64,000 bases of DNA from Ampullaceana balthica. Taxonomy: Eukaryota > Mollusca > Gastropoda > Lymnaeidae. The notes beneath the pieces were generated by a model. It was not told the DNA's origin and ran no database searches. It saw only the letters and a list, made by a program, of their open reading frames with translations. The first letter of the stretch is position 1, and each line of letters starts with the position of its first letter. Of the stretch, positions 9,501-18,234 are shown piece by piece. The stretch covers positions 191,946 to 255,945 of the forward strand of contig CALYLW010000166.1 of the NCBI GenBank assembly GCA_944989445.1. Direction: 5' to 3'. The position numbers and the translations under genes are program-made.

Positions 9501-10685
9501 AAAACTTAGCAGCGGTGAGCATTTCTTTGGATTACACCGAAACCAAGTTTAAATTTTATTTTATTAGTTTTATTTGTTTTTTGTCTATTTGTTCGTTGTT
9601 CTGTGACGTCTTGTCAGTCCAATACATACCCTATTTAAATCTTTGCTATAGTAGAACTGGTAATAGTGTGAGATAAAAAAAAAGTAAATAAAAAGAAAGA
9701 AACAAAGATAAAGGAGTACTGACAATGTGATCAACTTAAAATTTCTTAATCTGAAACATTACAAACAAGTGGTTGTGCTAACGCTTGGGCCATAGTAAAA
9801 TGTGGTAAATATATTTTTACTCCCTGTAGGTATAATTATAATGTAAGAAGAATGTTAAAATTAACTTGAGCGATAAAAAGGATAAGCTATAAGGAGTAAT
9901 AGTTTCAATCAAAATGTAAATAGCAGAATAAGATAATTGGCTGCAATACAAATTCCAGCCAAGTGCAAAATACATAGACATTTCAATAAATAAATAGAGG
10001 AAACCATCAGTGAAACTATAGAGGACAAACTAAAGTTTAATAATATTTTGTGGGAGCGACCTTTTTGAGGCAGTGTGCCTAAAATTTAAATCAAAACCCA
10101 CTTATTTATAGCAAAGTGCCATCACTCCAATGAAACCCGAAAATGGGGTTTTGCTTAGCTGGTTTGATTATGGGAGTAATATTTTAGTCGCATGCCGGCT
10201 GATGAGCCTCTGCGTGCCAACTGTGGTGGGCATGCCATAGGCTCGTCAACACTGCTTTAGATCATGTATAGCAAGCTGAACCACTCAGATAATTACTTCT
10301 GTTTCTTTACAAGGAAACTTGGCCCACACAAAAATAAAATATAAAGATTTATAGCATATGATAGAACAATAAGAAACTGACAGCATAGTTATCCACACAG
10401 CAATGATTGTGAGTCAGTTATCAACCCTAAATTTGGCAGTTAATTTAAACTTACCACAGGGGGCGTTGTCATATACTCGCAGGTCATAAGCTCCCTGGTA
10501 CCCAACTCTGTAATTTGTCCGTGCCCCTGAATCCCACTGCACCACAACGGTCTTGTCGGGTGACGTCTGACTACCAGGTCTTCCGATTTCCACAACTGTC
10601 CCAACGTGGCCCTCTCCGTTGTCTTGGTTACCCCATTTCCAGTCAGGTCCACGGACAACCCGCATTCCCAGCTCTACAGACATTT
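437..10685 (-). CDS. MIB2: MIB2 (mind bomb 2) E3 ubiquitin-protein ligase, N-terminal 11 coding exons; gene runs off the left edge
   Basis: Eleven exons with GT-AG borders join in consistent phase to 561 codons from the ATG at 10683. Approximate domain order: MIB/HERC2 domain (residues 5-75), ZZ zinc finger (80-128), second MIB/HERC2 domain (160-230), Mib repeat region (245-400), ankyrin repeats (from about 430). This order is specific to mind bomb proteins. The wording ([32 protein letters not shown]) fits MIB2 better than MIB1 as I remember them. Family knowledge: MIB proteins are cytoplasmic RING E3 ligases that ubiquitinate the Notch ligands Delta and Jagged and so promote their endocytosis. 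The RING fingers and most ankyrin repeats would lie left of position 1. The start is either 10683, just after an acceptor-like tttttcag, or an in-frame ATG at 10704. A 5' UTR exon upstream is likely but not identified. Introns range from about 96 bp to 1.9 kb and are loaded with repeats. Confidence 0.93.
633..1777. repeat. 40-bp minisatellite in MIB2 intron 11 side (about 28 copies)
   Basis: The unit begins gtctggcagtatgacatg and continues aacaaagtgtatgattgaatgg. Copies are nearly identical, with rare changes such as gcctggc or ggcact. It lies in the intron between exons 10 and 11. Because 40 is not a multiple of three and the unit has no stop on the minus strand, three minus-strand frames stay open for long stretches. 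These do not indicate a gene. Confidence 0.97.
1841..2095. repeat. 22-bp minisatellite abutting the MIB2 exon 10 donor (about 11 copies)
   Basis: The unit is gatggacctaccccaatg plus ataa. The right end touches the exon 10 donor at 2095. On the gene strand the junction TTTTGG|gtgagtccatc resembles the unit TTGGGGtaggtccatc, so the array looks grown from the junction itself. The left units are degenerate. Confidence 0.9.
2096..2244 (-). CDS. MIB2: MIB2 coding exon 10: ankyrin repeat
   Basis: The exon is 149 bp and ends in phase 2. It encodes [40 protein letters not shown] and YSAF, one and a half canonical ankyrin repeats. The acceptor is accatcag and the donor is GG|gtgagt. The donor is immediately followed by a 22-bp tandem array whose units resemble this junction. 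Confidence 0.9.
2480..2622 (-). CDS. MIB2: MIB2 coding exon 9: linker and first ankyrin-like repeat
   Basis: The exon is 143 bp and ends in phase 0. The translation includes [15 protein letters not shown], then [20 protein letters not shown] and YPDKV, which has the A-x-x-GH-x-x-V-V-x-x-L pattern of an ankyrin repeat. The acceptor is tttcttccag and the donor is AAG|gtcagt. Confidence 0.9.
2868..3039 (-). CDS. MIB2: MIB2 coding exon 8: end of Mib repeat region
   Basis: The exon is 172 bp, phase 0 in and phase 1 out. It encodes [20 protein letters not shown] followed by [17 protein letters not shown], the end of the second Mib repeat. A linker with [16 protein letters not shown] leads toward the ankyrin region. 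The acceptor is ttttattccag and the donor is ATGC|gtaagt. Confidence 0.92.
3255..3462. repeat. C-rich minisatellite in MIB2 intron 7-8, split by a hAT insertion
   Basis: About five units of 36-43 bp share gtctgtccagagacccta followed by a C-run of variable length and acaccgcc. The same sequence resumes at 4893 (gtccagagaccctacct) after the inserted element, showing that the array predates the insertion. Confidence 0.88.
3463..4892. mobile_element. Non-autonomous hAT-type DNA transposon with 8-bp TSD and amplified right end
   Basis: The left terminus is TAGGGGTCTACCGATAT and the right terminus is ATATCGGTAGACCCCTA. It is flanked by a perfect 8-bp duplication gtccagag (3455-3462 and 4893-4900). 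The termini, TSD length and absence of a transposase frame fit a non-autonomous hAT element. From about 4260 to 4892 a block of roughly 0.15 kb ending in the terminal motif ATCGGTAGACCCC is repeated five times (motif at 4269, 4425, 4563, 4722, 4878). The element sits wholly inside a MIB2 intron. An internal 93-codon frame at 3896-4177 matches nothing I recognise. Confidence 0.88.
4947..5051 (-). CDS. MIB2: MIB2 coding exon 7: second Mib repeat unit
   Basis: The exon is exactly 35 codons, phase 0 on both sides. It encodes [20 protein letters not shown] and [11 protein letters not shown], paralogous to the [11 protein letters not shown] segment of exon 5. The acceptor is attatttcag and the donor is AAT|gtaagt. 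A hAT-type element ends only 54 bp downstream of this donor inside the intron. Confidence 0.92.
5157..5245. repeat. Short interspersed repeat fragment with TATAGCGCTG / CACAGCGCTTTAC motif
   Basis: The sequence atttatatagcgctgta through cctgggctcacagcgcttta is of a kind dispersed in many marine invertebrate genomes (recalled, not searched). A second trace, cctgggctcacagtgcttta, occurs at about 2693-2712 in another MIB2 intron. The class (SINE, LINE tail or MITE) is not resolved. Confidence 0.5.
5505..5575 (-). mobile_element. 3' fragment of the LINE family also present at 12958-13690
   Basis: The stretch acagaagattctacgctt through gcatttttattagag closely matches 13000-13065, which lies at the 3' side of a LINE reverse transcriptase fragment. 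It appears to be a short 5'-truncated copy in the intron between MIB2 exons 6 and 7. Confidence 0.6.
5874..5984 (-). CDS. MIB2: MIB2 coding exon 6: Mib repeat region
   Basis: The exon is exactly 37 codons, phase 0 on both sides, reading [20 protein letters not shown] and later [11 protein letters not shown]. It completes the first Mib repeat unit. The acceptor is ggttccccag. The donor is AAG|gtactc, weaker than the gtaagt donors elsewhere in the gene. Confidence 0.92.
6211..6603. mobile_element. hAT-type MITE (outer), interrupted by a second hAT MITE
   Basis: The termini are AAATGTTCCCTTTAAG and CCTTAGAGGGAACATTG, flanked by a perfect 8-bp duplication gttgtcat (6203-6210 and 6604-6611). It lies in the intron between MIB2 exons 5 and 6. 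A degenerate relative of its right half is at 12505-12600 in the opposite orientation. Confidence 0.85.
6380..6586. mobile_element. hAT-type MITE nested in the 6211-6603 element
   Basis: The termini are CAGTGGTTCCCAACC and GTTTGGGAACTGCTG, with an 8-bp duplication ccttagag (6372-6379 and 6587-6594) taken from the end of the host MITE. The interior with gggtggcgacccc and gcgaccccctgggggg is typical of a very widespread hAT MITE type. Confidence 0.9.
6781..6917 (-). CDS. MIB2: MIB2 coding exon 5: start of the Mib repeat region
   Basis: The exon is 137 bp and ends in phase 0 after MAD. The translation contains [20 protein letters not shown] and [12 protein letters not shown], the first unit of the duplicated Mib-specific repeat that helps bind Notch ligands. 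The acceptor is gtgtttcacag and the donor is GAT|gtaagt. Confidence 0.93.
7014..7208 (-). CDS. MIB2: MIB2 coding exon 4: remainder of second MIB/HERC2 domain
   Basis: The exon is 195 bp, phase 1 in and phase 1 out. It encodes [18 protein letters not shown], then a Ser/Gly-rich strand ending [17 protein letters not shown], and [10 protein letters not shown]. These are hallmark MIB2 strings of the second MIB/HERC2 domain. The acceptor is ttttactacag and the donor is TTAG|gtaagt. Confidence 0.93.
7550..7662 (-). CDS. MIB2: MIB2 coding exon 3: linker and start of second MIB/HERC2 domain
   Basis: The exon is 113 bp. I chose the acceptor ending cttccag at 7663 because it alone gives the right phase from exon 2 and keeps the frame open through [14 protein letters not shown] into the conserved [20 protein letters not shown]. 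The donor is GATG|gtgagt. Other AG dinucleotides nearer the conserved block could be used, so the exact 5' border is less certain than the rest. Confidence 0.85.
8020..8505 (-). repeat. Dispersed repeat family A, copy in MIB2 intron 2
   Basis: It starts with gtttttgactataaatcc and contains aatataatgcgcaccgatc, gcgcgacagaaaggt, aattacggtacatgcgatc and accacgagttaatataaag. It is nearly colinear with 38985-39485. Reverse-complement relatives are at 18235-18700 and in the tandem block 56340-58680. I see no open frame and no clear terminal repeats, so the class is unknown. Confidence 0.85.
8678..8703 (+). other. G-quadruplex-capable G-tract in MIB2 intron 2
   Basis: Four runs of four to six G separated by one to three bases (agggggaaaggggggaag, then ggggagggg), next to a second G-run at 8613-8621. 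The G-rich strand is the template strand of MIB2. Confidence 0.6.
8901..9072 (-). CDS. MIB2: MIB2 coding exon 2: ZZ-type zinc finger
   Basis: The exon is 172 bp, enters in phase 1 and leaves in phase 2. The translation has the ZZ pattern ICDTC, WKCSKC, CMLCY and a closing HDTSH, so all expected zinc ligands are visible. The acceptor is ctctgcctttcag and the donor is GG|gtgaga. The joined codon with exon 1 makes the Gly of [12 protein letters not shown], which continues the exon 1 domain as in other MIB2 proteins. Confidence 0.93.
9168..9385. repeat. 23-bp minisatellite in MIB2 intron 1 (about 9 copies)
   Basis: The unit is caaaatatgggtgagact plus gcaat. The motif gggtgag recurs every 23 bp from 9183, with one 24-bp copy. 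Copies are almost identical. Confidence 0.95.
9419..9632. mobile_element. MITE with about 42-bp terminal inverted repeats
   Basis: The left end is AGGGTTTATATTGGCCTG then ACAAGACGTCACAGAACAAC. The right end, reverse-complemented, is AGGGTATGTATTGGACTG then ACAAGACGTCACAGAACAAC. The inner part is also partly palindromic (actaataaaatgaaaac and attttattttattagt). The TSD is unclear. Related termini are at 49297-49395. It lies in MIB2 intron 1. Confidence 0.75.
9640..10410. other. Intronic sequence of MIB2 intron 1, nothing recognised
   Basis: AT-rich sequence without repeats I can recognise and without open frames of note. A palindromic stretch at about 10185-10255 (catgccggctgatgagcc and ggcatgccataggctcgtc) may be a degenerate inverted-repeat element. 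Confidence 0.5.
10455..10685 (-). CDS. MIB2: MIB2 coding exon 1: first MIB/HERC2 domain
   Basis: The exon encodes residues 1-76 and the first base of codon 77. It starts [12 protein letters not shown] and contains [17 protein letters not shown] and [19 protein letters not shown], the signature of the MIB/HERC2 domain that binds the Notch ligand tail in this family. The donor is G|gtaagt at 10454. A possible acceptor (tttttcag) ends at 10686, two bases before the ATG, so this may be the second exon of the transcript. If no splice occurs there, an in-frame ATG at 10704 would add seven residues. Confidence 0.93.
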
Positions 10686-10816
10686 CTGAAAAATGTTGAG
10701 CCAAGTATTAAATAACCTAACATTCTGAATTGACAAATATGGCCAATGAAATATGAAGTAGACCAGCTTTTTTCTTGTTGTTGCTGTCTTTGCTGGTCAT
10801 TGACAGTCTTCTAGGT

Positions 10817-11004
10817 CAGTGCTTCTCAAAGTGGTGGTCCGCGGACCGGTGCCGGTCCTTGCGCCATCCGATGCCGGTCCGCAGAAGTTACCAAGAAAAG
10901 ACATTTCGCTACCACGTCAGTACAGGGAAAATAGTTCACCGGTCCCTGGTGCAATGGACAAAATTCCTGCCGTTCCGCAATACTAAAAAGTTTGAGAAGC
11001 ACTG
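10817..11004. mobile_element. hAT-type MITE upstream of MIB2 exon 1
   Basis: The termini are CAGTGCTTCTCAAAGTGG and AAGTTTGAGAAGCACTG, with a perfect 8-bp duplication ttctaggt (10809-10816 and 11005-11012). The interior has ccgcggaccggtgccggtcc. It lies 131 bp upstream of the coding exon, either in the 5' flank or in a 5' UTR intron. Confidence 0.92.
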
Positions 11005-11012
11005 TTCTAGGT

Positions 11013-12500
11013 AATGGCACATAATTAAAATGCTAGTGTGGTATCTTTGTATTAACTGTCACGAGTCACAGCTAAAAAAGAGATACTTCTTCTTCTAAAA
11101 TATTATCATTTTTGGAATTAAATTGAATTCAAATGCACTATTATTATTACTATTACAGATAGAAAACATTTTTTATGGATAAAATTTGGGGTTCACTTTA
11201 TACTCTGTGAAAGTTTCACTTCTGTTATCGTATTTGATCAGTGAACACTATCTTAAGATGAATGGTCATGAATCTTGTATTAAAACTAAAATCTGCAAAC
11301 AGCTAACACGTACAAGTCTTATATCAATAACAATATCATGGGCCAGCTAGTAATCCACTGGTCATGAAATATGTCCATAATAAGGGCACTTTGCTGTTGC
11401 TCCTTTATGTGCTTCTACATGAATTGTGCTATTCGAAACTGAATGTGGTGATGAGTTTTATCAAAATGTGTGACCCTGGGTTTTAAAAAAAATTGTGAAT
11501 CTGAATGAGTTTGAGTTGAGACAATAAATTATAAATTTAATAAATCCTATAACTTACACACAAACTATGAACTACTACTTCTATGAATTACTTAAATTAC
11601 TAAGACGTTTAAGCAGACTCTACTCTGAAATTTAACTACTGTGTCTATGTACATGTAAAGTTTAAGTGTAGTTTAACTATACTATTCATACTATGGTATG
11701 GGCATGTGATGTATTTTTGTATGAATAATGACAATGAATATGATGAATGAATGACTCAACCTTTGAGTCAAAGGTTTGAAATTCAGTGAAAAGTTAATAA
11801 TAATATTAATATTACGTATTGCTACATTAAATGACTCTTACCAGTTTCTTCCTATTATTCTAAACAAATAAATAAACAATAAGTGGCGAAATGTTCGAAG
11901 AATTCATAAAATCAAGATTAGGATGTTATCGAAATCAGCCATGATTTATTTGCCCATATTTACCATATTTACGTTGCCAGATTTTCAGCCGGATTTCCAT
12001 AGCCTAAAATTTATTATAATATTCTTTAAATTAAATTAATAAATATGACATTTGTTATAATACAATTTTTCAATAGTTAAAATATTTTATTTAAATAATT
12101 TTTCAATTTATTTTCAAATTTTTTTTTAAATATATGACATCAAAATAGAATAATTCAAAAATATTTTGTATCTTAAAAATATCTACAAATTGCAAGAACA
12201 ACTTTTTTATATATTATATACCGTAAATAAAACTTCGAAGGGTTTTAATTAGAGCTACGGAAATTAAAGAATAATTTCTAAATCAATCGTTTAAAATTTT
12301 TAAGGATTAAAAAATTTTTAACGATTAATCAACCCAACACTTATAAATGCACTGGAAGTCAAAAAGTAAAATATTTCGGCCGATAAATATAAACTAATTT
12401 TAGGACGATTTTGGTTTTAAAACTAATGACTGGTCTGATGTGAATGTTTAAAATGTTAATAAAGGTTACTTTTTCCATTGAGAGAAATCGTTTGCCTACC
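11013..12500. other. AT-rich gene-free stretch upstream of MIB2
   Basis: No coding frame or clear repeat. Around 12290-12340 the sequence has acgattaat motifs also seen at 13690-13760, suggesting a degenerate hAT-like element split around the LINE. The MIB2 promoter or a 5' UTR exon could be in this stretch or further right, but no specific signal is visible. Confidence 0.4.
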
Positions 12501-12504
12501 ATGT

Positions 12505-12600
12505 AATGTTCCCTCTAAGTCTAAGCTTCATTGGTCCGTGTGCAAAGTTATTTAAAAAAAGAAAACATCTCGTGTGCTAAGTTGCACAACGTCCATTTAC
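12505..12600. mobile_element. Degenerate fragment of the 6211-6603 hAT MITE family
   Basis: The string aatgttccctctaagtc followed by attggtccgtgtgcaaag and gctaagttgcacaacg is the reverse complement of the right half of the outer MITE at 6310-6603. The second terminus was not found. Confidence 0.6.
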
Positions 12601-12957
12601 TGCGCGGTGATTCTAAACTCCTGCCGAGTCCTGCGTGGTGTCGGTCAAACCTCATCGCAGGTACCATGGTTCTAACATTTCGCTTACATATTACCTGCAA
12701 ACCAAACATCCACTACAGTATCAGAAACTTCAGCTGAGACAATCTAAAGCTATGTGAACGATTGTTCAGCTCGGCTGGTTATATTGTCAATTAGACAGGC
12801 TCATCACTTATGTCATCACAAATAATGTCAACACACTTGTCTTTTTTGCGTAGTTGGTTAAAAGATTTCATATAAAGAAGAAATTCCAGTGTTATTTCGA
12901 TTTTCGACAAGTATTTTAATAAATGTTACTTAAAACACAATAAATTTCAATTTTTGG

Positions 12958-13695
12958 CTGTCTTATCTTATCTTATCTGTTTACAGACGCTCCTTCTACA
13001 CAGAAGATTATTGAGTCCTACGCTTATCTATGGTTTGTGTTTATTCCTGCATTTTTATTAGAGATTTAAATGTTGATAAAGTGTTGGTTTTCCTGGATTC
13101 TTCAGGCAACCCATTCCACGCCCGAACTCCGGACGGGAAGAAGGAAAACTTGTATGTGTTTGTTCTTGCATACGGAATAAGAAAGTTTTTTTTATCCTTA
13201 TGTCTATCTGAGGGTTGTATTAAGTTATCTTTGTGTTGTATTTCTAAATTAGAATTAATTGCTTTATGTATGATTACTACTTTGCTCTTGGTTCTTCTAT
13301 CCTCTAGTGTTTCAAGGTTTAATGATTTAACTAATGGTGTTATTCATTCTAGTCAGTTTTGAATATTCTCCAGTAATGAATCTGGCAGCTCTTTTTTGAA
13401 TTTGTTCTAGTTTATCAATGTTTTCTTTGGTGGATGGGTCCCATACAGAAGATGCATATTCTAGTACAGGTCTCACCAAAGTGAGGTATCATTTTAGTTT
13501 TATATCTCTATTACATTTGTTAAAGTTTCTTTTTATAAAGCCTAAGGTTTTGTTTGTTTTTTTAATAACTTCATTGACATGGGGATTCCATGATAGTTTC
13601 TCATTTATTAAGATTCCTAAGTATTTTGCATCTTTAGTTTGGGTCAGTTCTTTTCCATGAATGTAATATTTTGAATTTATCGAAACCGAAATCAA
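12958..13695 (-). pseudogene. Truncated non-LTR retrotransposon: reverse transcriptase C-terminal part and 3' end
   Basis: Minus-strand reading starting at 13695 gives DAKYLGILINEKLSWNPHVN and later, after a frame change, LEYASSVWDPSTKENIDKLE and QIQKRAARFI. These are typical of the region after the catalytic core in CR1/jockey-type LINE reverse transcriptases. Further on, FFPSGVRAWNGLPEE-like residues mark the end of the ORF. The 3' side carries a short (gataa)n tail at 12960-12980. The catalytic core and endonuclease are missing and frames are broken, so it is a dead 5'-truncated copy. Confidence 0.8.
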
Positions 13696-14280
13696 CGATT
13701 AATTCATCGTTAATTTTTCAAAAGTTAACGATTAAATTTAAATTAATCGTTGACAGACCTAATATTTATAATTGTTCAAAAATTAAATAATTTAAAAAAT
13801 GATCCATGTGTGATTGTGTCATAGTCATAGTATAGACATACAGTCATACAGTTCTGTCCTGAAGTGAGGTGGTTTGCGTATGGTGTTTAAGTTTAATTTT
13901 CTGACTTGAATTTTATACAGCGGGGTTAATATTTAGTTTAAAAAGAAAACTGTTCACATTAAAATATTTGTTTAAAAAAATAGATTGTTGAAAAAATCAT
14001 GAGATTGAGACATTGTTCTTGTCTAGACCTTAAGACTAAATTACCAAGGTCAAGGGGAATAATTAAGATTAACTGAGGGGGGCAGCGTTTTCTATGGATT
14101 TGTTCCCTTTTCTTGCACTTTCTTGTAGTCAATTAATTTAAAATATAATTTATATTTTAATAAAAAATTATAATAAGAGTAATATTGCTATTTTTAACAG
14201 ATTGATCGAATGTACCGTTATTAAATTATTGAACTTTTTAGTTTATCTATATTTTATTATTTAATTGCTTTCGTATCTTT
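13696..14280. other. Gene-free AT-rich stretch with degenerate acgattaat element end
   Basis: The stretch 13690-13762 (cgattaattcatcgttaa and aatcgttgacagaccta) resembles the end of a widespread hAT MITE, but no partner terminus is secure. The remainder shows nothing recognisable. Confidence 0.4.
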
Positions 14281-14990
14281 CTGTCCGCAATTTTTCAAAT
14301 TTGTCAACGTAAAAATTAAACCACTTCTGATGGTCCTAGAGAGCTCAAAATTTTACCACAGATAAATCTCGGATGACAATACATTGTATCAAAATTTCAG
14401 ATCGATTGAATGTACCGTAATTAAATTAATGCATTTCTTAGTTTATCTTTATGTAAGCATCTGTACCCGCCTGCCGTAGTTTCATTTCACGTGGCGAGTT
14501 CACCCCGTGACCTCATCGCTTTGTTATTAAACGTTGGGCGGGCGCTGATGAGGTGTTTGGTAAAATAAATAGAGGTAAACAAAAATATTTTTAAACCACG
14601 ATTTTATTAGTGGACTAAAAAGAATAAAATAAATAAAGGTTAAAAAATGATTTTTAAAAACCACGTTTTCATAAGTGGACTAAAAAGAAGAAAATATTTT
14701 TAAACTTATAAGTTCAAGTACTTCGATTTAATATGACTAAAAACGTGGGGCGGGTGTTTGGTATAAAAATTAAAGATTTCTAATTTAGAAGGCAAAAGAG
14801 AGATCTATAAGTGAGAGAATGAGTGAACCACATAAGCGCCGGCCCCACGTTTTTAGTCATATTAAATCGAAGTACTTGAACGTATAAGTTTTAAAATATT
14901 TTCTTCTTTTTAGTCCACTTATGAAAACTTGCTTTTAAAAAATCATTGTTTTACCTTTATTTATTTTATTATTATTTTACAACATTTTAA
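14281..14990. mobile_element. Foldback (long inverted repeat) element, copy 1
   Basis: Arms of about 125 bp (14628-14750 and 14843-14970) flank a 92-bp loop. They pair from acgtggggcgg inward and share aagtacttcgatttaatatg and tagtccacttat. The left flank 14281-14540 (cacttctgatggtcctag, caaaatttcagatcgattg) is also shared with the second copy at 49440-50152, so the repeated unit is about 0.7 kb. There is no coding capacity. Confidence 0.85.
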
Positions 14991-15520
14991 AAGAATATTT
15001 TATTAATTCAAACATGGCTGATAAATTGATAAATAATCAAACAAGATGACTGCCAAACATTCCCTCTTCATTTTTTGTAACTACTTTTGGCCAAAACCAA
15101 AAGTAAAAGTTAAAGTCAGTGCTCTCCTAACAGTATCGATCACGATCGTTTTTAAACAAATTAAAAAACGTTGACGATGCTTGTTGTTGAAGATCGGTAT
15201 ACGGTCACCAGTAACCTAAGCCTAAATCTTGCTCCTCAAATCAGACCCCTTTACTTATGTCCATCTTACCTAAAACTGTTGATTGTTTACCCCCATTCTC
15301 CTCACACAATTTTTTAAAAAATATCCAATTAATTAGTTCATGATCTTTGTGTTGCCTTAAATCTAGAGATGGGATTAAATATAATGGTCCTGGTTCACTT
15401 ACAGAAATGAGTGGAAAATTGCTTGAATAGTATTTAAGTAGATTCAAATATGAAAAGTAAAGCAACTTGTGGAATGAAATCTATTAAAAACAATAAAACA
15501 ATAAAACAATAGATGTTTCT

Positions 15521-15917
15521 AAAAATCAGGTGTACAATACTTTGCCCCATATGTCAACATATTTAAAAATCAGGTGTACAATACTTTGCCCCATATGTCA
15601 ACATATTTAAAAATCAGGTGTACAATACTTTGCCCCATATGTCAACATATTTAAAAATCAGGTGTACAATACTTTGCCCCATATGTCAACATATTTAAAA
15701 ATCAGGTGTACAATACTTTGCCCCATATGTCAACATATTTAAAAATCAGGTGTACAATACTTTGCCCCATATGTCAACATATTTAAAAATCAGGTGTACA
15801 ATACTTTGCCCCATATGTCAACATATTTAAAAATCAGGTGTACAATACTTTGCCCCATATGTCAACATATTTAAAAATCAGGTGTACAATACTTTGCCCC
15901 ATATGTCAACATATTTA
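15521..15917. repeat. 44-bp minisatellite (9 copies, essentially identical)
   Basis: The unit is aaaaatcaggtgtacaat followed by actttgccccatatgtcaac and atattt. I see no substitutions between internal copies, so expansion is recent or homogenised. Confidence 0.97.
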
Positions 15918-16540
15918 ATAATCTAAATGTCTACATAAGATTTGTTAAGTTCTTTTCATGGGTAATAAATATAAATTATTTTAATTATGGTAACTTTGAT
16001 GAAATATTTTATTGATTATATTTACATGGAGTAGAGGTAGACGATAAATTGTATCAACATTTCAAAATGTAAGTTTCTGAACTGTCTGTAAGTGATTATG
16101 ACAGACTGTAAGTGTATATAACTTGGCTGAAGTGAACATTTTACTTAAATAACTAAGTACATAGTTCACATTTTTCTATGAAATGAACTGTTATTTACAT
16201 TTCTATTTCTTTGAGCTATTTTCTTCAATTTTATTTATTTCAACATTTTCCTTATTTCAAAATGGAATCTAACCATACGTTTATAATTATTTCCTTTGTT
16301 TATTTTTTAAATAGTTCATTAAAATTGTGTATGACCAGATTTTGCTTGAAAGTTATGGAAGCTTTCGAAGATTACTTTGTCAAGTAAACGATACAATGTA
16401 CATGTTTCAGCTTTTGAAGAATTTCTATTTCAATACATATTTTGTAAACAAAGGATTTTATTATTTTTAAAAACAGAAACAATAGCAATCAACATAATTT
16501 TACTTTGAAATAAATAATCAGTTAAATGTAAACAAGAAAT
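15918..16540. other. AT-rich gene-free stretch
   Basis: No open frame, terminal repeat or array is recognisable. Confidence 0.5.
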
Positions 16541-17424
16541 AAAAACTCGAATGAGTATTTAAACGCAATTTCCAAAAAACAATTTCCTATTTTTATATTC
16601 AAGGGAAGTCATTATAGATTACAAAGTCAATTCAAATAAGTAATTCTGAAACTTAACACAATATGACGCCATATCCCCTCACCAATAATGTGTCAATATG
16701 ATGCGCACCACACAACAATCTAACATAAGCATTCACAAAGCGCGAAAAACCCAATTAACTGTCATTCTAGATCAGGGGTCTCCAAACTTTTCTGCCGGAG
16801 GGCCGCATTAGCTGTCAAACAGCAGTTTGGGGGCCTACTACTAACCCCCAAATACTAAGTTTTGTAGTAAACTACAAGTAAAAATAGTCTCTTTTTTTTC
16901 TTTAGATTAAAAGGTCTCCAGGGGCCGGATGAGAGGACCTCGCGGGCCGCATCTGGACCGTGGGCCGTAGTTTGGAGACCCCTGTTCTAGAACACATTAA
17001 AAGTCATTCCAAATCAATAATTCTGAAACTAAACAAAACAATTGCTTTCTACAAATTGCTGCTAAAATTACGGGAGTCGAACGAAAAGCGATTTTTCAAA
17101 AAATTCCTTCTCGAACATTGTTCTAAATATTATTAGCTATCGTTTGGCGTTTGTTTCAACCCGATAGATGTTATGGTTGGCGATAAATTGACAAAATACA
17201 TGTACTCATATTTTTCGGGGTTTTTGGATTTTCCAGGAAGTCCACTAAACCTTTTCGGTATTTTTTTTGGCCGTTGCACATCCTTGGGACCTCCTTAGCA
17301 TATTTCCAAAAGACCCGAACCCTGTATCTGATATAGTTCACGATGAGTGTGCATGTGCAAGCTCGAGCAGTGCACAGGCATTTCAAATGTATAAACGCAA
17401 TTCCCAAGGGAAATTGCGTTAAAA
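16541..17424. mobile_element. Dispersed repeat family B, copy 1, carrying a hAT MITE
   Basis: It is colinear with 36835-37397 except for the inserted MITE. Its ends are short inverted repeats AACGCAATTTCC and GGGAAATTGCGTT next to TTAA-like flanks. The interior shares acgggagtcgaacgaaaag and caacccgatagatgtta with copy 2. There is no transposase frame. It is probably a non-autonomous DNA transposon, superfamily unknown. Confidence 0.75.
16773..16984. mobile_element. hAT-type MITE inserted in repeat family B
   Basis: The termini CAGGGGTCTCCAAAC and GTTTGGAGACCCCTG are perfectly inverted. They are flanked by ttctagat (16765-16772) and ttctagaa (16985-16992), an 8-bp TSD with one mismatch. The second copy of family B at 36955-36970 has the uninterrupted site cattctagattacatt. 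Confidence 0.95.
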
Positions 17425-18230
17425 AATACTTAATTGCGTAATAAGCGCACACACAAATCAAATATCGAAGTAGTTACTTACTTGAACTCACGTTTACTGC
17501 CAATGAAATCTAAGAAAAATTGATCAGAAAATGTGGTGTTCATTACAACTTCTCTATATGGATTGTTACTCTTTCCTGATAATATTTACACTTACAGCCA
17601 ACAACGAGAAATAGTGGTTTTTGTTGCTACAGATAAGTTACTACTGACCTAGAACATGCTTATGTTTTATAGGCGCCCTACGGGTCTTGGCCATATAATA
17701 TTTCAACTTTCAAATTACTGTATGATCCCCTTTTACAAACTCTCCAAAGACTAATAAGAAAAACATGAGTTTATATTAAAATTTAAAGAAAATGCTATAT
17801 GAAAGATAGCTTCGCCTTACCGAAAATTGAGAATCTGCCATGGTCAAAATCATATTTGTAAGATTAGTTACAGTTACATGACTATAATGCGTAGCGTGAC
17901 CATGAAATAGAGTGAATAAATAGCTCTAGAGATATAAGTCTTTTGTCCCTATAGTAGAGAAATACATTGGGTTCAGTTTTCTATCGGTTAACTGAGGTTC
18001 TGGAATAATCTTCATTATATTTTATTTTAAAAATTATTATTATTTATTTATTTTTAATATCTTTTTTTACAAGACAATTATTATAAGTTTATTAGACCAT
18101 TTGAAAAAGCGTATCATTTGAAAGTTTTAAATTACTCCTATTTATTTATTTTATTACTCATAAGAATACTCTTTGAGGCCGCTATCCTATTAACTCGTGA
18201 AGGATTCCGGATTCAAATTCAACGCTTCCG
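17425..18230. other. Gene-free AT-rich stretch
   Basis: No gene, array or element with clear ends. Several short runs of T and A only. Confidence 0.5.
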
Positions 18231-18234
18231 GATC

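Noticed and set aside
15521..15917. CRISPR-like array of regular repeats
   Set aside because: The repeats are head-to-tail with no unique spacers, and the genome context is eukaryotic.
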